Shown here one piece after another: positions 8,328 through 17,871 of a DNA stretch of 61,334 nt. Source of the stretch: Blautia sp. (GTDB lineage: Bacteria > Bacillota > Clostridia > Lachnospirales > Lachnospiraceae); NCBI GenBank assembly GCA_017459635.1, contig JAFUCO010000065.1:1-61334 (forward strand). The letters are read 5' to 3'. Made by a program: the position numbers and the translations under genes. Each line of letters opens with the position of its first letter. The stretch's first letter is position 1. The notes under the pieces were generated by a model. That model did not search any database. It was not told where the DNA came from and saw nothing but the letters and a program-made list of their open reading frames with translations.

Positions 8328-9634
8328 TGTATCCTTTCAAGATACTCAGAAATAGTCTTTTCGTACCCCAATTCTCCTGGTATGTAGAATTTTTCGTCTT
8401 TTATTTCATCGGGAAGGTACTGTTGTTCTACGTAATGGCCGGGGTAGTCGTGTGCGTATTTATAGCCTATGCCGTGACCGAGCTTATCGTGGCCTCCATA
8501 GTGGGCGTCCTGAAGGTGGACCGGCACTGATGTCTGTGTACGCCGGACACTTTCCATCGCGGCAGATATGGCATTGACGGCTGAATTGCTTTTCGGAGCG
8601 CATGCCATATAGGAAGCCGCCTGGGCGAGGATTATCTGGGATTCGGGCATTCCTACCCTTTCGACCTCCTGGGCGGCGGCCGCGGCGACACATATCGCCA
8701 TTGGGTCGGCGTTCCCGATATCCTCGGATGCAAGGATCATTATCCTGCGCGCTATGAACTTGACATCCTCGCCTGCGTAGAGCATCTTCGCCAGATAATA
8801 TACCGCAGCATCAGGGTCGGATCCGCGCATGCTTTTTATAAATGCCGAGATTATGTCGTAGTGGTTATCACCCTTTTTGTCATAGTTTATCCTGCGCTTC
8901 TGGATGCATTCCGACGCAACGCTCTGAGTTATGTGGATAAGCCCGTCGTCGCTTCTGTCCGTTGTGAGGACGCCGAGTTCTATGGCGTTTATGGCTGCCC
9001 TTGCATCGCCTCCCGCCATGTCAGACAAAAATGACAGGGCGTCATCATCTATAACTGCCCGGTATGAACCCATGCCTTTTTCGGTGTCGTTCAGGGCTCT
9101 GTCTATAAGTATGCGTATATCCTCCGGTGAGAGCGGTTTCAGTTCAAAAATAACGGACCTTGACAGGAGAGCGCTGTTTACTTCAAAATATGGATTCTCA
9201 GTTGTTGCGCCTATCAGGATTATCGTGCCGTCCTCGACAAACGGAAGCAGGTAATCCTGCTGTCCTTTGTTGAAGCGGTGGATCTCGTCTATAAACAGAA
9301 TAGTCCGGCGACCGTACATGCCCAGCGTGTTTTTGGCCGCCTGCACTACCTCCTCCATGTCTTTTTTGCCGGCCGCAGTGGCATTGATCTGGGTAAACTC
9401 TGCGCTTGTCGTGTTGGCTATGACCTTTGCGAGCGTAGTTTTTCCGGTGCCGGGCGGGCCGTAAAAAATGACCGAGGTGAGCTTATCGGCTTTGATGGCG
9501 CGATAAAGCAGCCTGTCTTTCCCCACTATATGCTGCTGCCCCACTACCTCATCGAGGGAAGTGGGGCGCAGTCTCTGTGCCAGAGGAGATTCTTTTTCAA
9601 GGGTCTTATGTTTAGCGTATTCAAACAGATCCAT
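8300..9634 (-). CDS. rarA: replication-associated recombination protein RarA (MgsA) AAA+ ATPase
   Basis: 444 residues. RarA acts at stalled replication forks and is related to clamp loaders. Seen: RLRPTSLDEVVGQQHI near the N-terminus, Walker A GPPGTGKTTLAK, Walker B LFIDEIHRF, sensor motif GATTENPYF, arginine-finger region SALLSRS, and the C-terminal tetramerisation domain (RRIMILASEDIGNADP, YAHDYPGHYVEQQYLP). The true protein probably once ended near YLERIH: the final residues KTGDGSLS and the stop are encoded by the palindromic repeat at 8276-8327. The start overlaps the preceding kinase-like gene by 14 bp. Confidence 0.95.
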   Translation of the reverse strand: MDLFEYAKHKTLEKESPLAQRLRPTSLDEVVGQQHIVGKDRLLYRAIKADKLTSVIFYGPPGTGKTTLAKVIANTTSAEFTQINATAAGKKDMEEVVQAAKNTLGMYGRRTILFIDEIHRFNKGQQDYLLPFVEDGTIILIGATTENPYFEVNSALLSRSVIFELKPLSPEDIRILIDRALNDTEKGMGSYRAVIDDDALSFLSDMAGGDARAAINAIELGVLTTDRSDDGLIHITQSVASECIQKRRINYDKKGDNHYDIISAFIKSMRGSDPDAAVYYLAKMLYAGEDVKFIARRIMILASEDIGNADPMAICVAAAAAQEVERVGMPESQIILAQAASYMACAPKSNSAVNAISAAMESVRRTQTSVPVHLQDAHYGGHDKLGHGIGYKYAHDYPGHYVEQQYLPDEIKDEKFYIPGELGYEKTISEYLERIHKTGDGSLS

Positions 9635-10280
9635 CAGGAACTCCTGTGCCTTTTTTTCTTAGTTTAAGATACCTGCGTTCGATCTCGTCCTGCACTGCCT
9701 GTTTACCAAGTTTGCTGGTGTCAAGGTAAAGATCGTAATATGCCGGGTCATCCCATTCCTTGCCGATAAATCTCTGACAGAGGTCGTATTTCCGGCGGTC
9801 GTCATTCTTCATGAACTTTTCAAGTTCTTTTGGTGTGCCGCTCATTTTTTCGGCAGCATCCTTCATGCGAAAGTCCCAGGACGCATGAATGTATACCCTG
9901 AGTACATTCGGATAGTCTGCCGAATTGAGTATCAGATTGGCACAGCGGCCTATTATGACGCAGTCTTCTGTCTCGGCAAGCTCGCGTATCGCCTTCGCCT
10001 GATAATTGAACAGATTCTCATCAGATGTGAAGAGCCTGCTCTCGGGCGGAAGCACTTCTTTGGAATAGGTTCCGCTTTTTGCCCCGAAAAGCGGGCGGGG
10101 AGCAGATGTATATTCATCTACTCTTCCGAACAGCTGTGGATTTATACCGCTGTCATCCGATGCCAGTTTAATGATATTTTTGTCGTAGTAGGCGATTCCA
10201 AGCTTTCTGGCAAGGTTTTCACCGATAGTACGGCCACCACTGCCGTACTGCCGGGCTATTGTGATCACATAATGATTCAT
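9621..10280 (-). CDS. cytidylate kinase-like family protein
   Basis: 219 residues of the cytidylate kinase-like 2 family. The N-terminus has the nucleotide-binding loop ITIARQYGSGGRTIG and the following LARKLGIAYYDKNII; a second motif CVIIGRCANLIL lies near residue 110, and the basic lid region RRKYDLCQRF follows. True CMP kinases are conserved enough to tell apart, and this is the divergent paralogue common in Clostridia, whose substrate is unknown. It lies 11 bp downstream of livF and overlaps rarA. Confidence 0.85.
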   Translation of the reverse strand: MNHYVITIARQYGSGGRTIGENLARKLGIAYYDKNIIKLASDDSGINPQLFGRVDEYTSAPRPLFGAKSGTYSKEVLPPESRLFTSDENLFNYQAKAIRELAETEDCVIIGRCANLILNSADYPNVLRVYIHASWDFRMKDAAEKMSGTPKELEKFMKNDDRRKYDLCQRFIGKEWDDPAYYDLYLDTSKLGKQAVQDEIERRYLKLRKKGTGVPDGSV

Positions 10281-10291
10281 ATAAAACCCTC

Positions 10292-11002
10292 CTACTCTCC
10301 AAGATATGCCTTCTGGACAGCCTCGTCGTGAAGCAGGTCCTCGGCAGCTCCTTCCATTGTTATCTCACCGGTTTCCATGACATAGGCCCGGTCAGCTATG
10401 GAGAGAGCCTTATTGGCATTCTGTTCCACCAGCAGCACCGTGGTACCGCTCTCACTAACCACCTTGATTATGTCGAATATCTCGTTTACAAAGATCGGAG
10501 AAAGTCCCATTGAAGGCTCGTCCATAACTATCAGCCTTGGTTTGCTCATAAGCGCCCTGCCCATGGCAAGCATCTGCTGCTCGCCTCCGGACAGTGTCCC
10601 GGCCCTCTGGTCTTTTCTTTCCATCAGTCTCGGAAATCTCTGGTAAACCATGTTCAGGCTTTCCTCTATCTCTGTTTTATCGTTTCGTGTAAATGCTCCA
10701 AGCTTAAGGTTATCATAAACGCTGAGCTGTGAGAAAACACGCCTTCCTTCCGGAACATGCGCAATTCCCATCTTAACAATTTTGTGGGCCGGAATCTTTG
10801 TGATGTCCTTCCCTTCGAAGATGACTGACCCCTGTTTGGCAGGAAGAAGGCCGGTGATCGTCTGAAGAGTTGTGGTCTTGCCGGCCCCGTTTGCCCCTAT
10901 AAGGGCAATGACTTCTCCCCTGTCGACCTTGAAGCTTATGCCCCTGAGGGCATGTATCACGCCATAGTAGACGTGCAGATCGTTAACTTCCAACATTGCC
11001 AT
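10292..11002 (-). CDS. livF: branched-chain amino acid ABC transporter ATPase LivF
   Basis: 236 residues, the second cytoplasmic ATPase of the HAAT-type importer for leucine, isoleucine and valine. Walker A GANGAGKTTT (residues 37-46), signature LSGGEQQML, Walker B LIVMDEPSMGL and the LivF-like ending (RAYVMETGEITMEG). It is the last gene of the five-gene importer set, 14 bp after livG. Confidence 0.95.
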   Translation of the reverse strand: MAMLEVNDLHVYYGVIHALRGISFKVDRGEVIALIGANGAGKTTTLQTITGLLPAKQGSVIFEGKDITKIPAHKIVKMGIAHVPEGRRVFSQLSVYDNLKLGAFTRNDKTEIEESLNMVYQRFPRLMERKDQRAGTLSGGEQQMLAMGRALMSKPRLIVMDEPSMGLSPIFVNEIFDIIKVVSESGTTVLLVEQNANKALSIADRAYVMETGEITMEGAAEDLLHDEAVQKAYLGE

Positions 11003-11016
11003 GATGCTCTGCCCTC

Positions 11017-11775
11017 CTATTCTCCCAGATATGCAGCGATCACGGCAGGGTCATTGAGCACATCGGAAGTAGTGCCCATTGACAGCATCCTGCCGAAGTT
11101 CAGAACCGTCAGCTTTTCGCATATACCGCTGACCAGCTTCATATCATGTTCAATAAGCAGGATCGTCATATCAAACCTGTCACGCACAAACCTGATGGTT
11201 TCCATAAGTTCTGCGGTTTCATTCGGGTTCATACCTGCAGCGGGTTCGTCCAGCAGGAGAAGCTTGGGCTCGGTTGCGAGAGCTCTGGCAATTTCAAGCT
11301 TACGCTGTTTTCCATATGGAAGATTTCCGGCCAGCAGGTCTGCTTCACTGTCAAGCTCGAAAACCTTGAGGATCTCCATACTGCGCTCATCTATCGAGTT
11401 CTCGACCCGGCGGTATTTTGGAAGCCGCAGAATTCCCGTAAGAGTACTGTATTTGTAGTGATTGTGAAAGCCGGTTTTTACGTTGTCAAGTACAGGCATA
11501 TCCTTAAAAAGACGGATATTCTGGAAAGTACGTGCTACCCCGGCTTTGTTGATGTCCATGGTAGACTTTCCGGTGATATCGACCCCGTCAAGCCGGATTA
11601 TGCCTTCTGAAGGTTTGTATACTCCTGTCAGCAGGTTGAACACTGTAGTCTTGCCTGCACCGTTGGGTCCTATCAGTCCGTAAAGCTCCCCTTTTTCGAT
11701 GGTCAGGTTGAAATCGTCGACCGCATGGAGGCCTCCGAAGGAGATGGAAAGGTTATTGACTTCAAGCATTGCCAT
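11017..11775 (-). CDS. livG: branched-chain amino acid ABC transporter ATPase LivG
   Basis: 252 residues. Walker A GPNGAGKTTVFN, Walker B LLLLDEPAAGMNP and the LivG-type insertion FQNIRLFKDMPVLDNV; the signature region is the divergent form PYGKQRKLEIARAL typical of this subfamily. GGAGGAAGAG precedes ATG, and the start overlaps livM by 14 bp, which suggests translational coupling. Confidence 0.95.
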   Translation of the reverse strand: MAMLEVNNLSISFGGLHAVDDFNLTIEKGELYGLIGPNGAGKTTVFNLLTGVYKPSEGIIRLDGVDITGKSTMDINKAGVARTFQNIRLFKDMPVLDNVKTGFHNHYKYSTLTGILRLPKYRRVENSIDERSMEILKVFELDSEADLLAGNLPYGKQRKLEIARALATEPKLLLLDEPAAGMNPNETAELMETIRFVRDRFDMTILLIEHDMKLVSGICEKLTVLNFGRMLSMGTTSDVLNDPAVIAAYLGE

Positions 11776-12874
11776 TCTGCTCTTCCTCCTTTCCGTTTCC
11801 GGATCCTCGGTTTTTGAAGATCCGGCTGCGAAGCCTGGACCTCATGTCAAGAGCTGCGGGAGCCCAGTTGAACAGCATGATCACAATAAGTACGATAGCA
11901 TATATCAGCATCCTGTAATTGTTGAGGAAGCGGAGCATCTCCGGAAGAGCCGTAAGAATGACTGCCGCGATGATAGAGCCCGTCAGGTTTCCTATCCCGC
12001 CAAGCACGACAAATACAAGGATAAGGATAGAGGTATTGTAATCAAATTTCTTGGTATTAAGCGTAGCCAGGTTATGTGCATAGAGTACTCCCGCACAGCC
12101 CGCGAGCGATGCCGATATCGAAAAAGCCAGCAGCTTGTATTTGGTTACCGGAATTCCAATCGATTCAGCTGCGATACGGTTGTCCCTGGTGGACATGATA
12201 GCACGGCCTGCCCGCGAATTGATAAGATTCTGCACCACCATGAGGGTAATGAGGATCAGGATGATCCCAACCGTAAAGGTAGAGTTCTTTGGCGTACCGG
12301 AAATACCAAGCGCCCCCTTGATGATCTGCCGCCCTGTAGGTTCCATACCAAGATCCATGGCACTTTTTGTACTGAAATGAAGACCGTTGCTGTCAATTCC
12401 TGCATAGAGCACGTTAAGCAGATTTTTGATTATCTCTCCGAATGCCAGAGTAACTATTGCCAGGTAATCACCCTTCAGGCGAAGTACCGGTATGCCAATA
12501 AGGATCCCGAACAGTCCGGCGACGGCAGCCCCGACAAAAATGGCCAGGATAAAGCGAAGAATATCCGGAAGCGCGGTTCCGACCGCGTTTGAGAAGAAAG
12601 CGCTGCTGTAGGCACCTACACACATGAAGCCGGCATGCCCAAGACTCAGTTCACCGGAAATGCCAACGACAAGGTTGAGTGAAAGCGCTGCTATTACATA
12701 AACGCACAGCGGTACCAGGAGGCCTTTTAGCAGGCTTGAGATATTCCCGGTCATAACCATCGTCTGTAATATGGCATACGCACCGAGCACTATAACGTAG
12801 TTCAGAAGATTGCCGCGCAGTGTTTTACGCCGCATTCGTTTTACAAGTTCTGTATTGTTTCCCATATCTCTCAT
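11762..12874 (-). CDS. livM: branched-chain amino acid ABC transporter permease LivM
   Basis: 370 residues with eight to ten hydrophobic segments. The family motif of LivM permeases is seen in LNLVVGISGELSLGHAGFM and in LRLKGDYLAIVTLAFGEI. The first 30 residues are basic and cytoplasmic. It pairs with LivH, which ends 9 bp upstream. Confidence 0.95.
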   Translation of the reverse strand: MRDMGNNTELVKRMRRKTLRGNLLNYVIVLGAYAILQTMVMTGNISSLLKGLLVPLCVYVIAALSLNLVVGISGELSLGHAGFMCVGAYSSAFFSNAVGTALPDILRFILAIFVGAAVAGLFGILIGIPVLRLKGDYLAIVTLAFGEIIKNLLNVLYAGIDSNGLHFSTKSAMDLGMEPTGRQIIKGALGISGTPKNSTFTVGIILILITLMVVQNLINSRAGRAIMSTRDNRIAAESIGIPVTKYKLLAFSISASLAGCAGVLYAHNLATLNTKKFDYNTSILILVFVVLGGIGNLTGSIIAAVILTALPEMLRFLNNYRMLIYAIVLIVIMLFNWAPAALDMRSRLRSRIFKNRGSGNGKEEEQNGNA

Positions 12875-12883
12875 TCTGCCTCC

Positions 12884-13768
12884 TTACACTTTTTCCTGGA
12901 TGTTCCTTCCGAACAGTCCGGTAGGCTTTACAAGCAGAACGACTATCAGGACGCCGAAAACGATAGCGTCGGCAACCTGAGATGATATATACGCTTTGCT
13001 CAGGATCTCTATCACTCCAAGCAGTATTCCGCCGATCATGGCGCCGGGTATCGAACCGATGCCGCCGAACACTGCCGCAACAAATGCTTTAATTCCGGGC
13101 ATTGCTCCGGTGTATGGAGTAACTATAGGATAAGCGGAGCACAGGAGTACACCTGCGATGGCTGCCAGCGCGGAGCCAATGGCAAATGTGAGTGAGATCG
13201 TTCCGTTTACATTTACCCCCATAAGCTGGGCGGCATCCTTGTCTTCAGAAACAGCCTGCATGGCATGGCCCTGTCTTGTCTTATTAACAAACAGCGTAAG
13301 GCAGACCATTATGATTATACAGGCAAGGATAGTCACGATCGTTGTTCCGCTTATTATAAGGGCGCCGTCACCGAATGAAAGTGATGGCAGTTTGATAACG
13401 TCTACAAATGTTTTACCGTCGGCCCCGAAGAGCAGCAGAGCGATATTCTGCAGCAGATAGCTCACACCGATGGCTGTGATAAGGACAGCCAGAGGGGATG
13501 ATGCTTTACGGAGCGGCCGGTAGGCTACTTTTTCGATAGTGATGCCAAGTACCGTGCAGACAGCCATTGCGATAAGTACGGCAAGAATGCCCGGCACCCC
13601 GGCTTTGGTCAGCAGCATCAGCACTACGTACGCCCCTACCATGATGACGTCTCCATGAGCGAAGTTCAGCATCTTGGCGATGCCGTACACCATGGTATAG
13701 CCGAGCGCTATTATCGCGTAGACCGATCCGAGGCTGATCCCGTCTTTCAAATAGGTCAGAAAACTCAT
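12884..13768 (-). CDS. livH: branched-chain amino acid ABC transporter permease LivH
   Basis: 294 residues, polytopic. Typical LivH start (LKDGISLGSVYAIIALGYTM) and the conserved VYGIAKMLNFAHGDVIMVG, plus AVSEDKDAAQLMGVNV in the coupling region and AAVFGGIGSIPGAMIGG. A stem-loop at 13796-13831 separates it from livJ upstream, as expected where a binding protein is made in excess of its membrane partners. Confidence 0.95.
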   Translation of the reverse strand: MSFLTYLKDGISLGSVYAIIALGYTMVYGIAKMLNFAHGDVIMVGAYVVLMLLTKAGVPGILAVLIAMAVCTVLGITIEKVAYRPLRKASSPLAVLITAIGVSYLLQNIALLLFGADGKTFVDVIKLPSLSFGDGALIISGTTIVTILACIIIMVCLTLFVNKTRQGHAMQAVSEDKDAAQLMGVNVNGTISLTFAIGSALAAIAGVLLCSAYPIVTPYTGAMPGIKAFVAAVFGGIGSIPGAMIGGILLGVIEILSKAYISSQVADAIVFGVLIVVLLVKPTGLFGRNIQEKV

Positions 13769-13795
13769 TGACGCACCTCTTTCTTATTTTAAAAG

Positions 13796-13831
13796 GGGAC
13801 AGCCCCAGTAGATTTAGCTGGAGGCCGTCCC
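13796..13831 (-). terminator. intercistronic attenuating hairpin after livJ
   Basis: On the minus strand GGGACGGCCTC pairs, with two G-U pairs, with GGGGCTGTCCC and is followed by CCTTTTAAAA. The position between binding-protein and permease genes suggests partial termination. Confidence 0.6.
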
Positions 13832-13843
13832 TCTCTTATTGGA

Positions 13844-14992
13844 TCAGTCCTGTGATACATATTCACCGTTTTCAATAACAACGGCTTTCGGCTCTTTCTC
13901 AGGCTCACCTGTTGCCGGATCCCATGTGATGGTTCCTGTAAGGCCTTCTACTGTGATATTGCCCATTGAAACCTTCATAAGATCGCAAAGCTCGGATGCG
14001 CTCATATCAGGATTTGCATCTGCATCCTCAAGGGCAGCTTTCATAGCATAGATTCCATCGTATGCGTCAGCACCGAACTGAATCGGAACAAGGCCGTCAA
14101 AAGCTTCCTCATAGGCTGCTACGAAGTTCTGGGTCATTTCATCTTCTGCGTTCGGGGTGAACGGGGTCAGAAGCATCAGGCCCTCTGCCAGAGATGTGTC
14201 GAAATTCTCAACGGTAAGGATTCCGTCCATACCGTCGCATCCGAAGAATGTCGGGGCAAAGCCCATATCTGAAGCCTGTTTAAGAACAAGAGCAGCCTCC
14301 TGATAGTAGAACGGAAGGAATACCAGCTCTGCCTCAGCATCCTTGGCTTTGTTGAGCTGTGCAGAGAAATCTGTTCTGTTGTCAGAGAATGCTTCGTTAG
14401 AAACTACCTCGAGTCCCTGGGAATCTGCTTCAGCTACGAAGCTCTCCATGATTCCTGTTGAATATGGATCAGAGCTGTCATAGATGATACCGATCTTTGT
14501 TGCGAGTCCGTGTTCACCGATAAACTGGGCGGATTTTGCTCCCTGTGCAGGATCTGCGAAGCATACACGGAAAGCGTTCTCACCGGTGATGCAGTCTACT
14601 GCTGAGCCTGAAGGAGTAAGCAGGAACATATTATCGTTAAGAGCTTCGCCTTCTACTGCGATGCAGGGAGCACTTGTGACTGTGCCGAGCAGCATCTGCA
14701 TTCCCTTGTCCTTAAGGTCATTGTAGGCGTTGACGGATTTTTCAGCGTCATGCTCATCGTCAGCGGTTATAAGCTCTACCTGATAGCCGTTGATGCCGCC
14801 GGATGCGTTGATCTCGTCAACTGCAAGCTGGGCTCCGTTCATAACAGAGATTCCATAAGCTGCCGCTGCGCCGGTAACCGGGCCGATGGCTCCGATGGTG
14901 AAGGTGCCTTCTTCTGCAAATGCAGCTGTGCCTGTTGTCATTACCATTGCTGCCGCTGCGCAGATACCGATAACCTTTGTCATTTTTTTCAT
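13844..14992 (-). CDS. livJ: branched-chain amino acid ABC transporter substrate-binding protein
   Basis: 382 residues with an N-terminal export signal ending near TAAFAEE, then the type I periplasmic-binding fold of leucine-binding proteins (IGAIGPVTGAAAAYGISVMNG, QLAVDEINASGGINGY, VQLITADDEHD-like segment). No lipobox Cys is visible at the cleavage site, so it may be released or held otherwise. GGGAGG stands before ATG. Only 29 bp separate it from rplT, with no terminator visible. Confidence 0.93.
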   Translation of the reverse strand: MKKMTKVIGICAAAAMVMTTGTAAFAEEGTFTIGAIGPVTGAAAAYGISVMNGAQLAVDEINASGGINGYQVELITADDEHDAEKSVNAYNDLKDKGMQMLLGTVTSAPCIAVEGEALNDNMFLLTPSGSAVDCITGENAFRVCFADPAQGAKSAQFIGEHGLATKIGIIYDSSDPYSTGIMESFVAEADSQGLEVVSNEAFSDNRTDFSAQLNKAKDAEAELVFLPFYYQEAALVLKQASDMGFAPTFFGCDGMDGILTVENFDTSLAEGLMLLTPFTPNAEDEMTQNFVAAYEEAFDGLVPIQFGADAYDGIYAMKAALEDADANPDMSASELCDLMKVSMGNITVEGLTGTITWDPATGEPEKEPKAVVIENGEYVSQD

Positions 14993-15021
14993 AGCTTAAA
15001 TCCTCCCTTTAGAGCTCTTTA

Positions 15022-15378
15022 TTACGCAATTGCCTTCTTTGCGATCTCTGCAAGAGCTGTGAAACCTTCGGCATCATTTACTGCCATCTCGGCAAGCATC
15101 TTTCTGTTGATGTCGATATTTGAAACTTTAAGGCCATGCATCATCTGGCTGTAGGAGATTCCGTTCATCCTTGCAGCCGCATTGATCCTTGCGATCCAGA
15201 GCTGTCTGAACTGACGTTTTTTCTGCTTGCGTCCTGCGTAGGAGCTTGCAAGTGCTCTCATCACAGACTGCTTAGCTATTCTGTACTGTTTGGAACGTGC
15301 TCCTCTGTAGCCTTTTGCCAGTTTAAGGACACGGTTGTGTTTTTTCTTTGCGTTCAAGCCGCCTTTAATTCTTGCCAT
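15022..15378 (-). CDS. rplT: 50S ribosomal protein L20
   Basis: 118 residues, the normal length. The N-terminus [18 protein letters not shown] and the [20 protein letters not shown] segment are diagnostic. L20 also represses its own operon by binding the leader RNA in Bacillus and E. coli, which fits the structured leader upstream of infC. Confidence 0.98.
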   Translation of the reverse strand: MARIKGGLNAKKKHNRVLKLAKGYRGARSKQYRIAKQSVMRALASSYAGRKQKKRQFRQLWIARINAAARMNGISYSQMMHGLKVSNIDINRKMLAEMAVNDAEGFTALAEIAKKAIA

Positions 15379-15482
15379 TGTTCTATATCCTCCTGTTAAT
15401 AACTGTCATTTGCAGAGTCAAATGTTTTTATACTCACCACCTGTAAAAGGCGGGGAGCCTTATCTGCCTCCAAGATCAATCT

Positions 15483-15680
15483 TTAGATGTACGGCATTGC
15501 CTTCTTCATGTTCTTTACGTTTGTAGGATCAACAACCGTTGCTTTTCTCAGATTTCTCTTTCTCTTCTGGGACTTCTTGGTGAGGATATGGCTCTTGTAA
15601 GCTTTATTGCGGATTAATTTGCCTGTACCTGTCACTTTAAAACGTTTTGCTGCTGATCTGCAAGTTTTGATTTTTGGCAT
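15483..15680 (-). CDS. rpmI: 50S ribosomal protein L35
   Basis: 65 residues; [20 protein letters not shown] is the standard L35 start and the protein is highly basic. It is the middle gene of infC-rpmI-rplT. Confidence 0.98.
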   Translation of the reverse strand: MPKIKTCRSAAKRFKVTGTGKLIRNKAYKSHILTKKSQKRKRNLRKATVVDPTNVKNMKKAMPYI

Positions 15681-15711
15681 TTTGATTTCCTCCTGTTTTT
15701 GTATCTTGCTT

Positions 15712-16218
15712 TCAACGTTTTTCCGTTAAAAACATTGTCATGCTCCGGCCTTCAAGCTTTGGAGCTTTGTCCATTGTTGAAACGTCCGAGAGCATTTCGG
15801 CAAACTGTTCGAGTACCTTGCGGCCGCCGGCCATATGAGCCATTTCTCTTCCGCGGAAACGCAGACTTACTTTGACCCTGTCGCCTTTGGTCAGGAATTT
15901 GCGGGCAGTGTTTGCCTTTGTATTCAGATCATTGGAGTCGATATTGGGTGAAAGACGAACTTCTTTTATTTCGATCGTCTTTTGCTTCTTGCGGGCTTCC
16001 TTCTCCTTGCGTGCCACTTCGTAACGATATTTACCGTAGTCAATGATCTTGCACACCGGTGGTTTTGCCTGAGGAGCAATCTTGACCAGATCAAGACCTG
16101 CCTCCTGTGCTTTTGCCAGAGCCTCACGCGACGGAACGATTCCTAACTGTGCTCCGTCCGGGCCGATCAGACGTACTTCTCTGTCCCTGATCTGTTCGTT
16201 AATCATGTAGTTGCTAAT
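15712..16218 (-). CDS. infC: translation initiation factor IF-3, probable AUU start
   Basis: IF-3 binds the 30S subunit, keeps the subunits apart and proofreads initiator tRNA. Both domains are visible ([46 protein letters not shown]). The first ATG (16206) is 19 bases from the only good ribosome binding site, AGGAGGTG at 16226-16233. An in-frame ATT at 16218, seven bases from that site, starts a four-residue-longer protein (168 residues). IF-3 genes of E. coli and Geobacillus start at AUU, which lets IF-3 repress its own translation, so the AUU start is preferred here. Confidence 0.93.
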   Translation of the reverse strand: MSNYMINEQIRDREVRLIGPDGAQLGIVPSREALAKAQEAGLDLVKIAPQAKPPVCKIIDYGKYRYEVARKEKEARKKQKTIEIKEVRLSPNIDSNDLNTKANTARKFLTKGDRVKVSLRFRGREMAHMAGGRKVLEQFAEMLSDVSTMDKAPKLEGRSMTMFLTEKR

Positions 16219-16465
16219 TGTCTTGCACCTCCTGCCCTCTTTTTCGAGTACTTTAAATGTACCTTCTCCTGCTGATCCGGTTGATCATGGGGCGGTAAAC
16301 TGCCCCAAAGCTAAATACGCCGCACGTAAACAAAAAATGCGGAGCAGATGCTCCGCATAATAAACACACAAATCAGGCCATATGTGGCCTTCATATCATG
16401 TATTAACCCGAGTCACTTAATATAGTGCTGAGGTGAGAGCGGATACTCTGCTTTGTTTTACGTAC
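16219..16465 (-). promoter_or_regulatory. infC-rpmI-rplT leader (L20/IF-3 leader type)
   Basis: About 250 bases of untranslated RNA between the promoter and infC. It holds the box ATCCGCTCTCACCTCAGCAC, a hairpin GGCCACATATGGCC, an intrinsic terminator (16337-16358) and GGGGCAGTTTACCGCCCC. This resembles ribosomal protein L20 leaders of Firmicutes, which work by attenuation. The assignment is by resemblance and position. Confidence 0.7.
16337..16358 (-). terminator. attenuator terminator in infC leader
   Basis: ATGCGGAGCA / TGCTCCGCAT perfect stem, followed on the minus strand by TTTTTTG. It lies about 120 bases before the infC start, so it must be conditional. Confidence 0.9.
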
Positions 16466-16471
16466 CTGATT

Positions 16472-16500
16472 AACATACCACAGGTATGGTTTTTTGTCAA
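16472..16500 (-). promoter_or_regulatory. promoter of infC operon
   Basis: TTGACA (16495-16500), 17-bp spacer, TATGTT (16472-16477), starting five bases past the ftsZ stop codon. Confidence 0.75.
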
Positions 16501-16505
16501 CAGGG

Positions 16506-17717
16506 TTATCTGTTGTTTTTAAGGAAATCGGGGATTTGGATGTCCTTTTTTTGTACTGTGCTTGAGGGGCGTTTGGTGTTGAAGGGGGTTGTGTTCATTG
16601 TCGGCAGGGTGTAGGACGGTATTGAGGCAGATGATGCGGGGGACTGTGCCTGGCCTGTTGGGGCGGCGGGTCTTGTGTAGCTGCTGCCTGTTGTGAAGGA
16701 GGAGCTTCTCCTGCTTCCTCTTGTGTACATGGAGCTGCCTTTGTCGCGTCCTGCGCCGGCGGCTGCTGCATCCTGAAGGCCGGTCGCTATGACTGTTATC
16801 CTGCAGTAGTCAGCCACTGTATCATCGTACATTGCGCCGAATATGATGTTTGTATCCTCTCCGGTAAGCTCCTGTACGTAGCTTGCCGCATCGTTTGCAT
16901 CCATAAGGGAGATGTCACCCGAAATGTTGATGATAACATGGGTAGCACCCTGGATAGTAGTTTCAAGCAGCGGGGATGCGACTGCGATCTGCACAGCCTC
17001 CATGGCTTTGTCGTCGCCTCTTGCTTCGCCGATACCGATGTGGGCAATGCCCTTGTCGGTCATTACTGTCTGTACATCCGCAAAGTCGAGGTTGATAAGA
17101 GCCGGAAGGTTGATAAGGTCTGTTATGCCCTGTACTGCCTGCTGAAGAACTTCGTCAGCCTTTCTGAGTGCTTCGGGCATGGTAGTCCTGCGGTCAACTA
17201 TATCAAGCAGTTTGTCATTGGGGATTACTATCAGTGTATCTACTGCTTTTTTAAGGTTCTCTATTCCGCTAAGGGCGTTGGTCATACGCGTCCTTGCCTC
17301 AAACCTGAAAGGCTTGGTAACAACACCTACTGTAAGGATACCCATCTCCTTGGCAGCGGCTGCTATGACGGGAGCTGCACCTGTACCTGTGCCGCCGCCC
17401 ATTCCGCAGGTCACGAATACCATGTCGGAGCCTTCCATGAGCTGCTTAAGCTCTTCAATGCTCTCTTCTGCTGCCTTCTGGCCTACCTCGGGCTGGGCTC
17501 CGGCTCCAAGACCTTTGGTGATCTTCTCACCGATCTGCAGAATTGTCGGAGCTTTGCAGAGCGTGAGAGCCTGCTTATCTGTATTTACGCCGACAAATTC
17601 AACTCCGCCGATCGCTTCCTCAACCATCCTGTTAACTGCGTTATTACCGGCACCACCTACTCCGATAACGATTATCTTTGCAGATGATTCAGCCTCGTTT
17701 GTCATAATCTCTAACAC
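16506..17717 (-). CDS. ftsZ: cell division GTPase FtsZ
   Basis: 403 residues. Tubulin-like GTPase that forms the Z ring. Visible: [15 protein letters not shown], the tubulin signature [12 protein letters not shown]7 region INLDFADV, and the conserved C-terminal peptide [10 protein letters not shown] that binds FtsA or SepF. A variable Ser/Gly/Thr linker of about 70 residues precedes it. The start is GTG at 17717, placed seven bases from GGAGG; the later ATG at 17705 is too far from that site. It is the last gene of the dcw cluster, with an extra promoter of its own. Confidence 0.97.
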   Translation of the reverse strand: MLEIMTNEAESSAKIIVIGVGGAGNNAVNRMVEEAIGGVEFVGVNTDKQALTLCKAPTILQIGEKITKGLGAGAQPEVGQKAAEESIEELKQLMEGSDMVFVTCGMGGGTGTGAAPVIAAAAKEMGILTVGVVTKPFRFEARTRMTNALSGIENLKKAVDTLIVIPNDKLLDIVDRRTTMPEALRKADEVLQQAVQGITDLINLPALINLDFADVQTVMTDKGIAHIGIGEARGDDKAMEAVQIAVASPLLETTIQGATHVIINISGDISLMDANDAASYVQELTGEDTNIIFGAMYDDTVADYCRITVIATGLQDAAAAGAGRDKGSSMYTRGSRRSSSFTTGSSYTRPAAPTGQAQSPASSASIPSYTLPTMNTTPFNTKRPSSTVQKKDIQIPDFLKNNR

Positions 17718-17795
17718 CGGATTTCCTCCTTTTATCTTTATAAACAGTGTCTTTCAGACTGTCCTTCAATGTCAAAAATACTCGCATACAGATAT

Positions 17796-17824
17796 ACTAT
17801 ATATTTTTTTTCGGGATTTATCAA
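17796..17824 (-). promoter_or_regulatory. promoter between ftsQ and ftsZ
   Basis: TTGATA (17819-17824), 17-bp spacer, TATAGT (17796-17801), 79 bp before the ftsZ GTG, allowing ftsZ expression independent of the long dcw transcript. Confidence 0.65.
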
Positions 17825-17871
17825 CAGGGAATTTAATTTTTTACGATTTTTTTACAAAACGAAGCAGTTTC

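Noticed and set aside
11699-12592. 297-codon plus-strand ORF opposite livM
   Set aside because: It is antisense to a clear LivM permease and its sequence has no fold-like character; the open frame follows from codon bias of the real gene.
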